A DNA stretch of 64,000 bases from DATBAT01 sp963824805 (GTDB lineage Bacteria > Acidobacteriota > Terriglobia > Terriglobales > Acidobacteriaceae). Below the pieces are notes generated by a model, which was not told where the DNA came from, did no database searches, and saw only the letters and a list, made by a program, of their open reading frames with translations. Position numbers and translations under genes: made by a program. The DNA is taken from positions 1 to 64,000 of the forward strand of contig CAWGQZ010000059.1 in the NCBI GenBank assembly GCA_963824805.1. The letters run 5' to 3'. Position 1 is the stretch's first letter. Each line of letters begins with the position of its first letter. Below are positions 1-7,883 of this stretch, in pieces.

Positions 1-1443
1 TCGCGATAGAGGTCCGACCAGGTGATCGGGCACGGTGGATAGGGATAGTGCTCAAAGGACACGCGGGCTTTAAGATCGCCGAGGCGATTGTGTTCCGTCA
101 GGTATTCGAGGAAGCGTCCCAGCCATGAAATTCGGCCCTTCGAATCAGGCCAGACGCGAATGTCTTCGGTTACTCCCTCGAATACAGGGCCTCCCAATTT
201 CAGCTTGGCATCAACTTTGTGCAGGGCAGTCGCGAACTGGATGTACAGGGCGCCGTAGTCTTCGGGCAGCATCTTTTGCCCGTCGGGCTCCTCACCCATC
301 TCGATGTAGGAGATCGGATAGCCCCGCTTCTCCACGTAAGTGATCTGCGCGGCGGCATCTTCCGGCGTTCCATAAAGCATCGAGATCGGAATCATAGCTG
401 GAAGATTGTTAGTGATTCCGCTGGTGTAGAACAGGTCCATGCCCGTCTGGTCCCCGGTTTGCGGATCGAGGTCGGTCGCCGCATGCCAGGGGTCTACCGA
501 AGACGCGAAAGTTGCAGTCTGGCCGCCATCGGGGCGGTGAGTGATCAGGTCGACGAAATCGCCGTTCTGAGTAAGGGTTCCGGCATAGAGTTCGCGGATC
601 GCATAACCCGCCGCGCCTCTCGGGTCCTTGCCATCGTTTGCTTGTGACGGGTTGGAAGTGGTGTCATCCAGATGCGCAGGAATCACATGGGCCCGATTGA
701 CTGAGTGAAATGCAAGGTCTCAGTGCCGCCGTTGGCGGCGGTGTTAACCGCAAGGGCGATCCAGACTCCGGTGGTTGGATTAGCCAAAGGGTCACGGTCG
801 GAGCTCCAGTATTGAACCTGATATTGCCGGGCGTAGGGTGATCCCCAATCAATTCGAAGGAAGTCGAATTTTTCCGCCGCTCCCAAATCCAGGATCACCC
901 ACTGCGGGTGGAGAGAATCATCTTCACCGGTGAATTTGCTGCTCAGATAGGGATTGCTCTTCCAGTAAGTGCTGGGATCACCGTCTGTCATTCGCGAATA
1001 TTTGGCGCGCGAGCGGCCGTCGCCGGAAGTATTTCCGCGATGCGGCAGAGGATAGCCCGCCGAATGGCGGATCAATTCGCCGGCCTCGGTGCTGCCAACG
1101 AAATATCCCTGTTGATGGACCGGGTCGCTCCACTTGCCGTTTGGATTCCAGTGCCAGGCTGCGCCTGAAAGCTCGGTGTTTTGCCGATACGTGATCGGCC
1201 CCCATCCCGCGGAGAGGGATTCCTTCAGAATCGCCGGGGTGTAAACCTTGTCGACGATTCCCTGAGGCAGAATGTGATGGAAGTTCCGAGAGCGATATCG
1301 GGATCGAAGCTCTTGACCGGATGCTTGATGTCAATCCGAATCATGCCGGTCTTGGCGTCCTGTGCACTCAGCAGCACGGAAAGCAGAAACAGAGCAGCCA
1401 AGCCAGGCACGCAGCGAAAAGCGGATTTTTGCAGGCGTTTCAT
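1..1443 (-). pseudogene. Left-arm copy of exported clan GH-A glycosidase, partial and frameshifted
   Basis: This is the left-arm counterpart of the intact gene at 11432-13579. It starts with the same signal peptide (MKRLQKSAF...) at 1443 and runs off the window at base 1, so the C-terminal part is unseen. Two single-base deletions relative to the intact copy break the frame: one near 1273, where one G is missing in the codons after ALGTSI, and one near 660-670, inside a short patch of several mismatches after the discoidin-like domain. The remaining sequence is almost identical to the other copy, which favours sequencing or assembly error over slow decay, but a recent pseudogene is possible. 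It starts 20 bp after the lactonase stop and reads in the same direction. Confidence 0.8.
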
Positions 1444-1463
1444 TTTTGAAGTGGACTCCCGGA

Positions 1464-2426
1464 CTAGTGAGAGTTGTAAGGTACAAACCCACGAGCCTTT
1501 GTCCGCAGCCGGTAAACCGAATGCGTCGCTGTAATGTAAAGCGTCTTGGAATCTTTATCTCCCCAGGTCAGGTTCGCCGGTTGTTCAGGCATCTCGATGG
1601 TCCCCAGATGATGGCCTTGCGGGTCCCATACCCAGATGCCTTTGGGGCCCGTGACATACAGGTTTCCCTTGGTGTCCACCTTGATTCCGTCGGGAACGCC
1701 TTCATGGGGACCGCCAGGTTCTTCACCGAATATCTTTCCACTGCCCAGGCTTCCGTCCCGGGCGACGTCATAGACATGAATGTTTCTGGTTTCGTCGTCG
1801 TCCACGTAAAAGCGCTTGCCATCGGGAGAGAAGGCGAGACCGTTCGGTTGAATCAGGTCCTTGGTTAGCAGTTTGAGTTGCCCATTTGCATCGAGACGGA
1901 ATACACCTTGAAAGGGCAGTTCCTGTTTTTCGCCCTTCACCAGGTCGAGGGTTGGGTCCGTAAAGTAGATGGCGCCGTCCGGCCCGATGACCACATCGTT
2001 GGGGCTGTTCAGCTTTTTGCCTTCGTATTTGTCGGCCAGAATTGTGTACTTTCCATCCGAAGTTACAGCGATGATGGCGCGCAGCACGCTGGCGCAGTCG
2101 ATGAGGCGATGCTGGCGGTCATAGGTGTTTCCGTCAGGATCACCGAGAGAGATGACCTCTTCTTTGCGTCCATCGAGAAATACCCGATAGATCTTGTTAA
2201 TCTCTTCGTCGCTGACATAGAGAAAACCGGAGTCGTCCCAGACCGGCCCTTCGGTGAAGCCAAAATCGCCAGCGACTTTGGTGAGCTTTGAGTTGCGATC
2301 GACGAGCTTCCAAAAGGCGGGAGATTTAGCCGTCAGCTTGAAGGATCTGGGTGAGTCCTCAGCTATGGCGAATCCTGTAAGCAAAACAAAGACAGCCACA
2401 ACAGTTTTGACGGAAAACACTCTCAT
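1464..2426 (-). CDS. Exported SMP-30/gluconolactonase-family protein (left copy)
   Basis: A 320-residue protein with an N-terminal signal peptide (hydrophobic residues about 6-22, ending FAIAED). The rest is a six-bladed SMP-30/gluconolactonase/LRE-type propeller. Family metal-site features are visible: the Glu in GFTEGPVWDD, the Asn in NSPNDVVIG and the Asp-rich YVDDDETRN segment. Family members hydrolyse sugar lactones to aldonic acids. Its start overlaps the cytochrome stop by 4 bases (ATGA), so the two are translationally coupled. Next to a PQQ dehydrogenase, the natural job is opening the lactone made by periplasmic aldose oxidation; the actual sugar is unknown. It differs from the right-arm copy at 4 residues, three of them in the signal peptide. 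Confidence 0.85.
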   Translation of the reverse strand: MRVFSVKTVVAVFVLLTGFAIAEDSPRSFKLTAKSPAFWKLVDRNSKLTKVAGDFGFTEGPVWDDSGFLYVSDEEINKIYRVFLDGRKEEVISLGDPDGNTYDRQHRLIDCASVLRAIIAVTSDGKYTILADKYEGKKLNSPNDVVIGPDGAIYFTDPTLDLVKGEKQELPFQGVFRLDANGQLKLLTKDLIQPNGLAFSPDGKRFYVDDDETRNIHVYDVARDGSLGSGKIFGEEPGGPHEGVPDGIKVDTKGNLYVTGPKGIWVWDPQGHHLGTIEMPEQPANLTWGDKDSKTLYITATHSVYRLRTKARGFVPYNSH

Positions 2427-3223
2427 TCTTTCCCTTCCTCGGATGTGTCTTTTTCGCTGGGTTTCTGTGCAATGCTCATGAGGTAACTCACCAACTGATC
2501 AATTTCCTGACGGCTGAGCTTGGACCCGTAGTCGGCAGGCATCCACGATCTAGGTTGACGATCAATGCTTTGGACCTGCGACTTGTCGAAAAAGTGGAAA
2601 GAACCATCTGGAGTTTGCAGCTGCAGCGAAAAGTTGTCTTCGTTGCGGGCAATGCCGGTGAGGGCCGTGCCGTCGGATGTCTTTACCACTACGACTTGTC
2701 TTCTTGGATCGAGATTCTTGTTGGGTTCGGTGATCGCGCTGTAAATATCGGCTGCGGGCTTGCCGGAGGCAAAACTTGTAAGATCGGAGCCCATGAAGCC
2801 GCCCTGCCCACGCGCGAGGTGGCACTCTGCGCATTCTCCCTTGCCAAAAAACAGGAGTTTGCCAGCCTTGGGATTCCCGGGCAACGCGACCGTCGAGCCC
2901 TGTCCCTGCAGTTCTCTGAGGTAGTGGACGACCGCCTGAATTCGCCCATCACCCAGTGCACGAAACGGCGGCATCCCAGTTCCCGGCTTGCCATCGCGCA
3001 CAATGGTTAACAATGAGGCATCGGAAAGCTGTTGTACCGCTCTACGCCTGGCGATATCAGGCCCGCGCTCCGCGCCCTTGCCATCGAGTCCGTGACATGC
3101 GGCGCAGGTCGAAGAGAAGGTGCGTTTGCCTTCTTCGGTTGACTGGCTGAATGCCTGATTGGCAAAGGCAGTTGCCAGAAACAGAATCACAAAAGTGGCC
3201 GTTCGGATAAATTGTTGAGGCAT
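2423..3223 (-). CDS. Exported diheme cytochrome c (left copy)
   Basis: A 266-residue protein with a signal peptide (residues 1 to about 26). It has two heme-attachment sites, CAACH at 40-44 and CAECH at 131-135, and a likely axial Met in GTGMPPF near residue 84. After the second heme domain comes a small beta-rich segment (TGIARNEDNFSLQLQ) often fused to cytochromes in Acidobacteriota and Planctomycetota, then a charged tail. It lies divergently from the PQQ dehydrogenase across a 141-bp gap. This fits an electron acceptor passing electrons from PQQ to the respiratory chain. It is coupled by an ATGA overlap to the lactonase gene. Eight residues differ from the right-arm copy, and both frames are open. 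Confidence 0.88.
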   Translation of the reverse strand: MPQQFIRTATFVILFLATAFANQAFSQSTEEGKRTFSSTCAACHGLDGKGAERGPDIARRRAVQQLSDASLLTIVRDGKPGTGMPPFRALGDGRIQAVVHYLRELQGQGSTVALPGNPKAGKLLFFGKGECAECHLARGQGGFMGSDLTSFASGKPAADIYSAITEPNKNLDPRRQVVVVKTSDGTALTGIARNEDNFSLQLQTPDGSFHFFDKSQVQSIDRQPRSWMPADYGSKLSRQEIDQLVSYLMSIAQKPSEKDTSEEGKE

Positions 3224-3364
3224 CTTGGCTAGCGCTCATATATAAACCACTTCAGGCGAATGCACAAAGCTAGTCACAGTCCCATTCGGAGTTTCCATTT
3301 CCTCATTGCAACTCACAAAGTTTCAGCGGATAATCTGCGTTATATTAAAACGATTCAGTAGATT
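3224..3364. promoter_or_regulatory. Divergent promoter region between cytochrome and PQQ dehydrogenase (left copy)
   Basis: This 141-bp gap separates two outward-reading operons and must hold both promoters. An AT-rich stretch (ttatattaaaacg) lies about 20-30 bases upstream of the dehydrogenase start. The equivalent gap in the right arm (9510-9651) is 1 base longer and differs at several positions just there. No operator was identified with certainty. Confidence 0.45.
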
Positions 3365-4990
3365 ATGCCACGTTCTGTCCAAATTTGGTTGGCAGTGTTC
3401 GCGGTTTGTTTTGCGGGAGGGTGGGGGAAGGCTCAGGCCGAATCGGGTTCGGGTCTGGAAATTTCTCCCGCCGACTTGAAGTCAACTCCAGTCGGAGCCA
3501 ACTGGCTTTCGTACAATGGCGACTTTACTGGACGCCGTTACAGCAGCCTCTCGCAAATCAAGGTCAGCAACGTAAGTCAACTGCGTACCCAGTGGGTGTT
3601 TCATGTCGACGTCTCCGATCGTCTGGAGAACACGCCGCAAGTGGCGGATGGAGTAATGTTCGTGACTTCCGCGAACGACACTTTCGCTCTGGATGCGAAA
3701 ACGGGACGAACGATTTGGCACAACGACCGGCCCATCACGGAGGGCTTGATCGACGATGCCTCGCGGCACATCAGCCGCGGAGTCGCCCTATGGCATTCGA
3801 GCCTCTACCGTCTCACCGACAACGCACATCTGCTGCGGATTGATGCCCGTTCCGGCCATTTACTGTGGGACATCCCCTACGCAGATTGGAACAAGAATTA
3901 CGGAGCAACGGGTGCACCGCTGGTGGTCAACGACAAAGTAATTGTTGGGACATCGGGTGGGGACGATGGCGTCCGCGGATTTCTGGCGGCCTACGACCCC
4001 ATAAGTGGCAAACTTCTGTGGCGTTTCTGGACGATTCCCGGCCCTGGGGAGTTCGGTTCGGACAGTTGGCCCGGTGACTTGTATCTGCGCGGCGGCGGTA
4101 CAACATGGATGCCTGGCAGCTACGATCCCGACACCAATACATTGTTCTGGGGCACAAGCAATCCGGGGCCTGACTTTGACGGAGACGTTCGGCCTGGAGA
4201 CGATCTCTATACTGCTTGCGTGCTTGCGCTCGATCCCGATACCGGAAAGCTGAAGTGGCATTTCCAGTTCACCCCGCATGATCTGTTTGATTTCGATGCG
4301 CCCGAGACGATGATGTTGATTGATGCTATATACCATGGGGAGCCCAGAAAGCTTCTTGTGCAGGCGAATCGTAATGGATTTATTTACGTGCTGGACCGCA
4401 CCAACGGAAAGTTTCTTTCGGCAAAGCCATTTGTGGAAAAACTAACATGGGCCAAGGGCATTGATGACAAAGGTAGGCCGATCCTGACCGATCTCAAGCC
4501 CAGCCAGGAGGGGACTGAAATTTGTCCGGGATTTGCCGGCGCGACCAACTGGTATGCGCAGTCCTACAACGAGTCGACGCACCTTGTTTACTTTCTAGCG
4601 CTGGAAGGATGCGAAAGGTTTTTTCGGAAGCCGCAAAAATTTGAGGAAGGCAAGACTTTCTACTCCACCGGAGTAAAACGAATTCCCGGCCGCACTCCAC
4701 GCCGGGTTCTGGTCGCCTACAATCTCGACGACGATTCTTTCGCATGGCGATATCCGCAGGTCGGGAATGGTCATTCCCAGGGCGGGACCATGACTACCGC
4801 TGGGGGGGTGCTGTTTTTCGGCGATGACGCCGAATCTTTCGAGGCTGTCGATGCCAGGAGCGGAAAACCTCTGTGGCACTTTACAACCGGCCAACATTTC
4901 GGCGCTTCGCCGATGACCTACGCGGTAGATGGAAAACAATATGTGGCAATTGCAGCCGGGAATGATATTTTCACGTTTGCATTGCCGTAG
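3365..4990 (+). CDS. Exported PQQ-dependent dehydrogenase, predicted lanthanide type (left copy)
   Basis: A 541-residue quinoprotein with a signal peptide (to about residue 26) and repeated propeller-blade motifs (LDAKTGRTIWH, YDPISGKLLWR, LDPDTGKLKWHF). It resembles the eight-bladed PQQ alcohol and sugar dehydrogenases. The likely catalytic Asp is D309 in HDLFDFD, and a second Asp at +2 (D311) is the residue that marks lanthanide-dependent XoxF/PedH-type enzymes. Other expected metal ligands are D200 (in GGDDGVRG, where Glu is usual) and N266 (SNPGP). The adjacent-cysteine ring of classical alcohol dehydrogenases is absent. It heads a dehydrogenase-RidA-SelA operon. Eleven residues differ from the right copy. 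The substrate is not known; an aldose is suggested by the lactonase next door. Confidence 0.85.
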   Translation: MPRSVQIWLAVFAVCFAGGWGKAQAESGSGLEISPADLKSTPVGANWLSYNGDFTGRRYSSLSQIKVSNVSQLRTQWVFHVDVSDRLENTPQVADGVMFVTSANDTFALDAKTGRTIWHNDRPITEGLIDDASRHISRGVALWHSSLYRLTDNAHLLRIDARSGHLLWDIPYADWNKNYGATGAPLVVNDKVIVGTSGGDDGVRGFLAAYDPISGKLLWRFWTIPGPGEFGSDSWPGDLYLRGGGTTWMPGSYDPDTNTLFWGTSNPGPDFDGDVRPGDDLYTACVLALDPDTGKLKWHFQFTPHDLFDFDAPETMMLIDAIYHGEPRKLLVQANRNGFIYVLDRTNGKFLSAKPFVEKLTWAKGIDDKGRPILTDLKPSQEGTEICPGFAGATNWYAQSYNESTHLVYFLALEGCERFFRKPQKFEEGKTFYSTGVKRIPGRTPRRVLVAYNLDDDSFAWRYPQVGNGHSQGGTMTTAGGVLFFGDDAESFEAVDARSGKPLWHFTTGQHFGASPMTYAVDGKQYVAIAAGNDIFTFALP

Positions 4991-5019
4991 TAATTCTTAT
5001 TCATCTCAAGGAGACGATC

Positions 5020-5520
5020 ATGAATTCGACTTTCTTCAATCGCAGAAAACTGATGGGTTCTTTAGCAGCGGTAGCCTCCGCCCTGGGCGCCGGTGCCTTG
5101 ATTGCAACGCGGGCGGAAGCAAAGAGCCACGACTCCGGCGTTCACAAGCTGAACCGTGACGCAAAGCCTGCGGACGGCAAGCAGATGATTACGCCGCTCA
5201 TCATTCACAACGGGCTGATTTACATCTCAGGGCAGGGCGCAAACTCCAATGGCCCGGTAGGTAAGGATGACATCGATAGCCATGTCACAAAGGTCCTCGA
5301 CAACGTAAAGGAACTGGTTGTAAATGGCGGCGGCAGCATGGACTCAGTTCTCCAGTTGACCGTCTATCTGACCGACATCGCCAATTTTGAGGCCATGAAC
5401 AAGATTTTTAAGACCTATTTCCCCAATGGCGGCCCGGCTCGAACCACCATGGCAGTCGCCGCTTTGCCCGGCAACTCCCTGGTGGAGATCAACTGTATTG
5501 CCGCCATCACCAAAAAATAG
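5020..5520 (+). CDS. Tat-exported RidA/YjgF-family enamine/imine deaminase (left copy)
   Basis: A 166-residue RidA-family protein carrying a twin-arginine-like leader (NRRKLMGSLAA, then a hydrophobic stretch to ATRAEA, residue 34). RidA hydrolyses reactive enamine/imine intermediates released by PLP enzymes. The family's key Arg is present (R141 in GGPARTT), as is the VEI segment near 155. RidA proteins are normally cytosolic and about 125-130 residues, so the leader is the oddity. The start at 5020 follows an AAGGAGA ribosome-binding site. It lies 29 bp after the dehydrogenase and 24 bp before a PLP enzyme, the class of enzyme it would be expected to serve. Four residues differ from the right-arm copy. 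Confidence 0.88.
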   Translation: MNSTFFNRRKLMGSLAAVASALGAGALIATRAEAKSHDSGVHKLNRDAKPADGKQMITPLIIHNGLIYISGQGANSNGPVGKDDIDSHVTKVLDNVKELVVNGGGSMDSVLQLTVYLTDIANFEAMNKIFKTYFPNGGPARTTMAVAALPGNSLVEINCIAAITKK

Positions 5521-5544
5521 ACGCAAGCGTTCTGGAGACCAATC

Positions 5545-6435
5545 ATGAAGTGGAATCGTCGCAGTTTCCTGGGAACGATCGGAGCGGTTACTGGTTCACT
5601 GGCCGCGCCGCGCAAACTTTTTTCCGCGAAGACCGAGATGAAAGTCAGTGGTTTTGGCCACACCGGCAATCCCTACGAGGAGCTGGGTGTGACCACTGTC
5701 ATCAACTGCGAAGGAACCATGACCGTGCTGGGTGGATCGGTGATCCGCCCTGAGCTTGAAGCGGTCATGGCACAGGCGGGCAGGCACTTTGTCAGGATCC
5801 TGGAGCTGGAAGTTGCCGCCGGCAAGCGAATTGCTGAAATGCTGAAGCTTCCCGAAGACTATACCGCGCTGGTTACCTCCGGCGCGGCTGCGGCCATGGA
5901 ATCGGGACTGGCGGGCATTCTCACCGGCAGCAATCCAGAATTCATCAAGCAGATTCCGGACCTCACCGGAATGAAGTCGGAGGTCATCATCCAGAAATCC
6001 CACCGCAATCCCTTTGATCATCAATTGAGGAATACCGGTATAAAGCTGGTGGTGATTGAGACGCGGGAAGAATTGCGTGCCGCGGTGAACGAAAAGACGG
6101 CGATGATGCATTTTTCCAACTTTGCCAACGCAGCCGGCCAGATCAAAGTGGACGAATGGGTCAAGCTGGGCAAGGAATTAAAAATTCCCTGCATGAATGA
6201 CGCCGCCGCCGACACGCCTCCGGTTTCCCATCTGTCGGATTACGCCAACATGGGTTATGACCTGATTACCTTCAGCGGGGGCAAGGCGATTCGTGGACCG
6301 CAATGCGCCGGCATGTTGATTGGCAGGAAGGAGCTGGTTGCTAACCCCCGGGACTCGGGTCACCTGCTTGGAAATGTAGTCCAGTTGGTTCTGCCAATCC
6401 TTCCACAATGCCTCGTGGTCTTCGTTAAGAAATAG
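5545..6435 (+). CDS. Tat-exported SelA-like PLP enzyme, truncated at the palindrome turn (left copy)
   Basis: The leader MKWNRRSFLGTIGAV is a clear twin-arginine motif. The body is a fold-type I PLP enzyme of the SelA-like group, which includes D-glucosaminate-6-phosphate ammonia-lyase (DgaE). The PLP lysine is K247 in FSGGKAIRGPQ, with MNDAAAD about 25 residues before. Homology with the right copy stops exactly at 6345 (residue 267). The last 29 residues are read from the complementary strand of the other copy and are not genuine. Family members are about 370-400 residues, so the C-terminal third is missing. PLP enzymes are usually cytosolic; Tat export would allow folding with cofactor before transport. 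The DgaE-like activity is inference. Confidence 0.8.
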   Translation: MKWNRRSFLGTIGAVTGSLAAPRKLFSAKTEMKVSGFGHTGNPYEELGVTTVINCEGTMTVLGGSVIRPELEAVMAQAGRHFVRILELEVAAGKRIAEMLKLPEDYTALVTSGAAAAMESGLAGILTGSNPEFIKQIPDLTGMKSEVIIQKSHRNPFDHQLRNTGIKLVVIETREELRAAVNEKTAMMHFSNFANAAGQIKVDEWVKLGKELKIPCMNDAAADTPPVSHLSDYANMGYDLITFSGGKAIRGPQCAGMLIGRKELVANPRDSGHLLGNVVQLVLPILPQCLVVFVKK

Positions 6436-7329
6436 TTCCAGAGCCTTCACCATCCCCACGATTTCTTCTTTACCCACTTTCTGGCTTCGTCCGATAGTGT
6501 CTTCATGCGGGCTGTTGTTTAGCAGCGCGTTAGCCACCAACTCCTTCTTGCCGATCAGCATGCCCGCACACTGCGGTCCACGTATAGCTTTGCCCCCGCT
6601 GAAGGTGATGAGGTCGTAACCCATGTTGGCGTAATCCGACAGATGAGAGACCGGAGGCGTGTCGGCTGCAGCGTCATTCATGCATGGAATTTTTAATTCC
6701 TTGCCCAGCTTGACCCATTCGTCCACTTTGATCTGGCCGGATGCGTTGGCAAAGTTGGAAAAATGCATCATCGCCGTCTTTTCGTTCACCGCGGCACGCA
6801 ATTCTTCCCGCGTCTCAATGACCACCAGCTTTATGCCGGTATTCCTCAATTGATGATCAAAGGGATTACGGTGGGATTTCTGGATAATGACCTCCGACTT
6901 CATTCCGGTGAGGTCCGGAATCTGCTTGATAAATTCCGGATTGCTGCCGGTGAGAATGCCCGCCAGTCCGGATTCCATGGCCGCAGCCGCGCCGGAGGTA
7001 ACCAGCGCGGTATAGTCATCGGGAAGCTTCAGCATTTCAGCAATTCGCTTGCCGGCCGCAACTTCCAACTCCAGGATCCGGACAAAGTGCTTGCCCGCCT
7101 GGGCCATGACCGCTTCGAGCTCAGGGCGGATTACCGATCCACCCAGTACGGTCATGGTTCCTTCACAGTTGATGACAGTGGCCACACCCAGCTCCTCGAA
7201 GGGATTGCCGGTATGGCCAAAACCACTAACTTTCGCCTCGGCCTTCGCGGAAAAAAGTTTGTGCGGGGCGGCCAGTGAACCAGCAACCGCTCCGATCGTT
7301 CCCAGGAAACTGCGACGATTCCACTTCAT
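6178..7329 (-). CDS. Tat-exported SelA-like PLP enzyme, truncated with antisense tail (right copy)
   Basis: This is the right-arm copy. It starts at 7329 with the same Tat leader and has the PLP lysine in FSGGKAIRGPQ. It runs about 62 residues further than the left copy (LNNSPHEDTIGRSQ... to RVPGV) across the spacer 6528-6346, giving a better view of the real protein. At 6345 it turns into the reverse complement of the left arm, so the tail from SNQLLPAN to the stop at 6178 is antisense of the other copy and meaningless. It has about ten differences from the left copy in the shared 266 residues. It is the third gene of the leftward dehydrogenase-RidA-SelA operon. The normal C-terminal small domain is missing in both copies. 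Confidence 0.8.
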   Translation of the reverse strand: MKWNRRSFLGTIGAVAGSLAAPHKLFSAKAEAKVSGFGHTGNPFEELGVATVINCEGTMTVLGGSVIRPELEAVMAQAGKHFVRILELEVAAGKRIAEMLKLPDDYTALVTSGAAAAMESGLAGILTGSNPEFIKQIPDLTGMKSEVIIQKSHRNPFDHQLRNTGIKLVVIETREELRAAVNEKTAMMHFSNFANASGQIKVDEWVKLGKELKIPCMNDAAADTPPVSHLSDYANMGYDLITFSGGKAIRGPQCAGMLIGKKELVANALLNNSPHEDTIGRSQKVGKEEIVGMVKALELFLNEDHEALWKDWQNQLDYISKQVTRVPGVSNQLLPANQHAGALRSTNRLAPAEGNQVITHVGVIRQMGNRRRVGGGVIHAGNF

Positions 7330-7353
7330 GACTGGTCTCCAGAACGCTTGCGT

Positions 7354-7854
7354 CTATTTTTTGGTGATGGCAGCAACACAGGTGATCTCCACCAGGGAGT
7401 TGCCGGGCAAAGCGGCGACTGCCACGGTGGTTCGAGCCGGGCCGCCATTGGGGAAGTAGGTCTTAAAAATCTTATTCATGGCCTCAAAATTGGCGATGTC
7501 AGTCAGATAGACGGTCAACTGGAGAACTGAGTCCATGCTGCCGCCGCCATTTACAACCAGTTCCTTTACATTGTCGAGGACCTTTGTGACATGGCTATCG
7601 ATGTCATCCTTACCTACCGGGCCATTCGAGTTTGCACCCTGCCCTGATATGTAAATCAGCCCGTTGTGAATGATGAGCGGCGTAATCATCTGCTTGCCGT
7701 CCGCAGGCTTGGCGTCACGGTTCAGTTTGTGAACGCCGGAGTCATGGCTCTTGGCTTCCGCGCGCGTTGCAATCAAGGCACCGGCGCCCACGGCGGAGGC
7801 TACCGCTGCTAAAGAACCCATCAGTTTTCTGCGATTGAAGAAAGTCGAATTCAT
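7354..7854 (-). CDS. Tat-exported RidA/YjgF-family protein (right copy)
   Basis: The right-arm counterpart of 5020-5520, 166 residues. It has the same twin-arginine-like leader (NRRKLMGSLAA) and the RidA arginine in GGPARTT. An in-frame ATG lies 30 bases upstream at 7884, but the start at 7854 is preceded by AAGGAGA and matches the other copy, so 7854 is preferred. Residue differences are L22V, M144V, N158T and I160V, all mild, which suggests both copies were under selection as proteins. It sits between the SelA-like gene (24 bp away) and the dehydrogenase. Confidence 0.87.
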   Translation of the reverse strand: MNSTFFNRRKLMGSLAAVASAVGAGALIATRAEAKSHDSGVHKLNRDAKPADGKQMITPLIIHNGLIYISGQGANSNGPVGKDDIDSHVTKVLDNVKELVVNGGGSMDSVLQLTVYLTDIANFEAMNKIFKTYFPNGGPARTTVAVAALPGNSLVEITCVAAITKK

Positions 7855-7883
7855 GATCGTCTCCTTGAGATGAATAAGAATCA

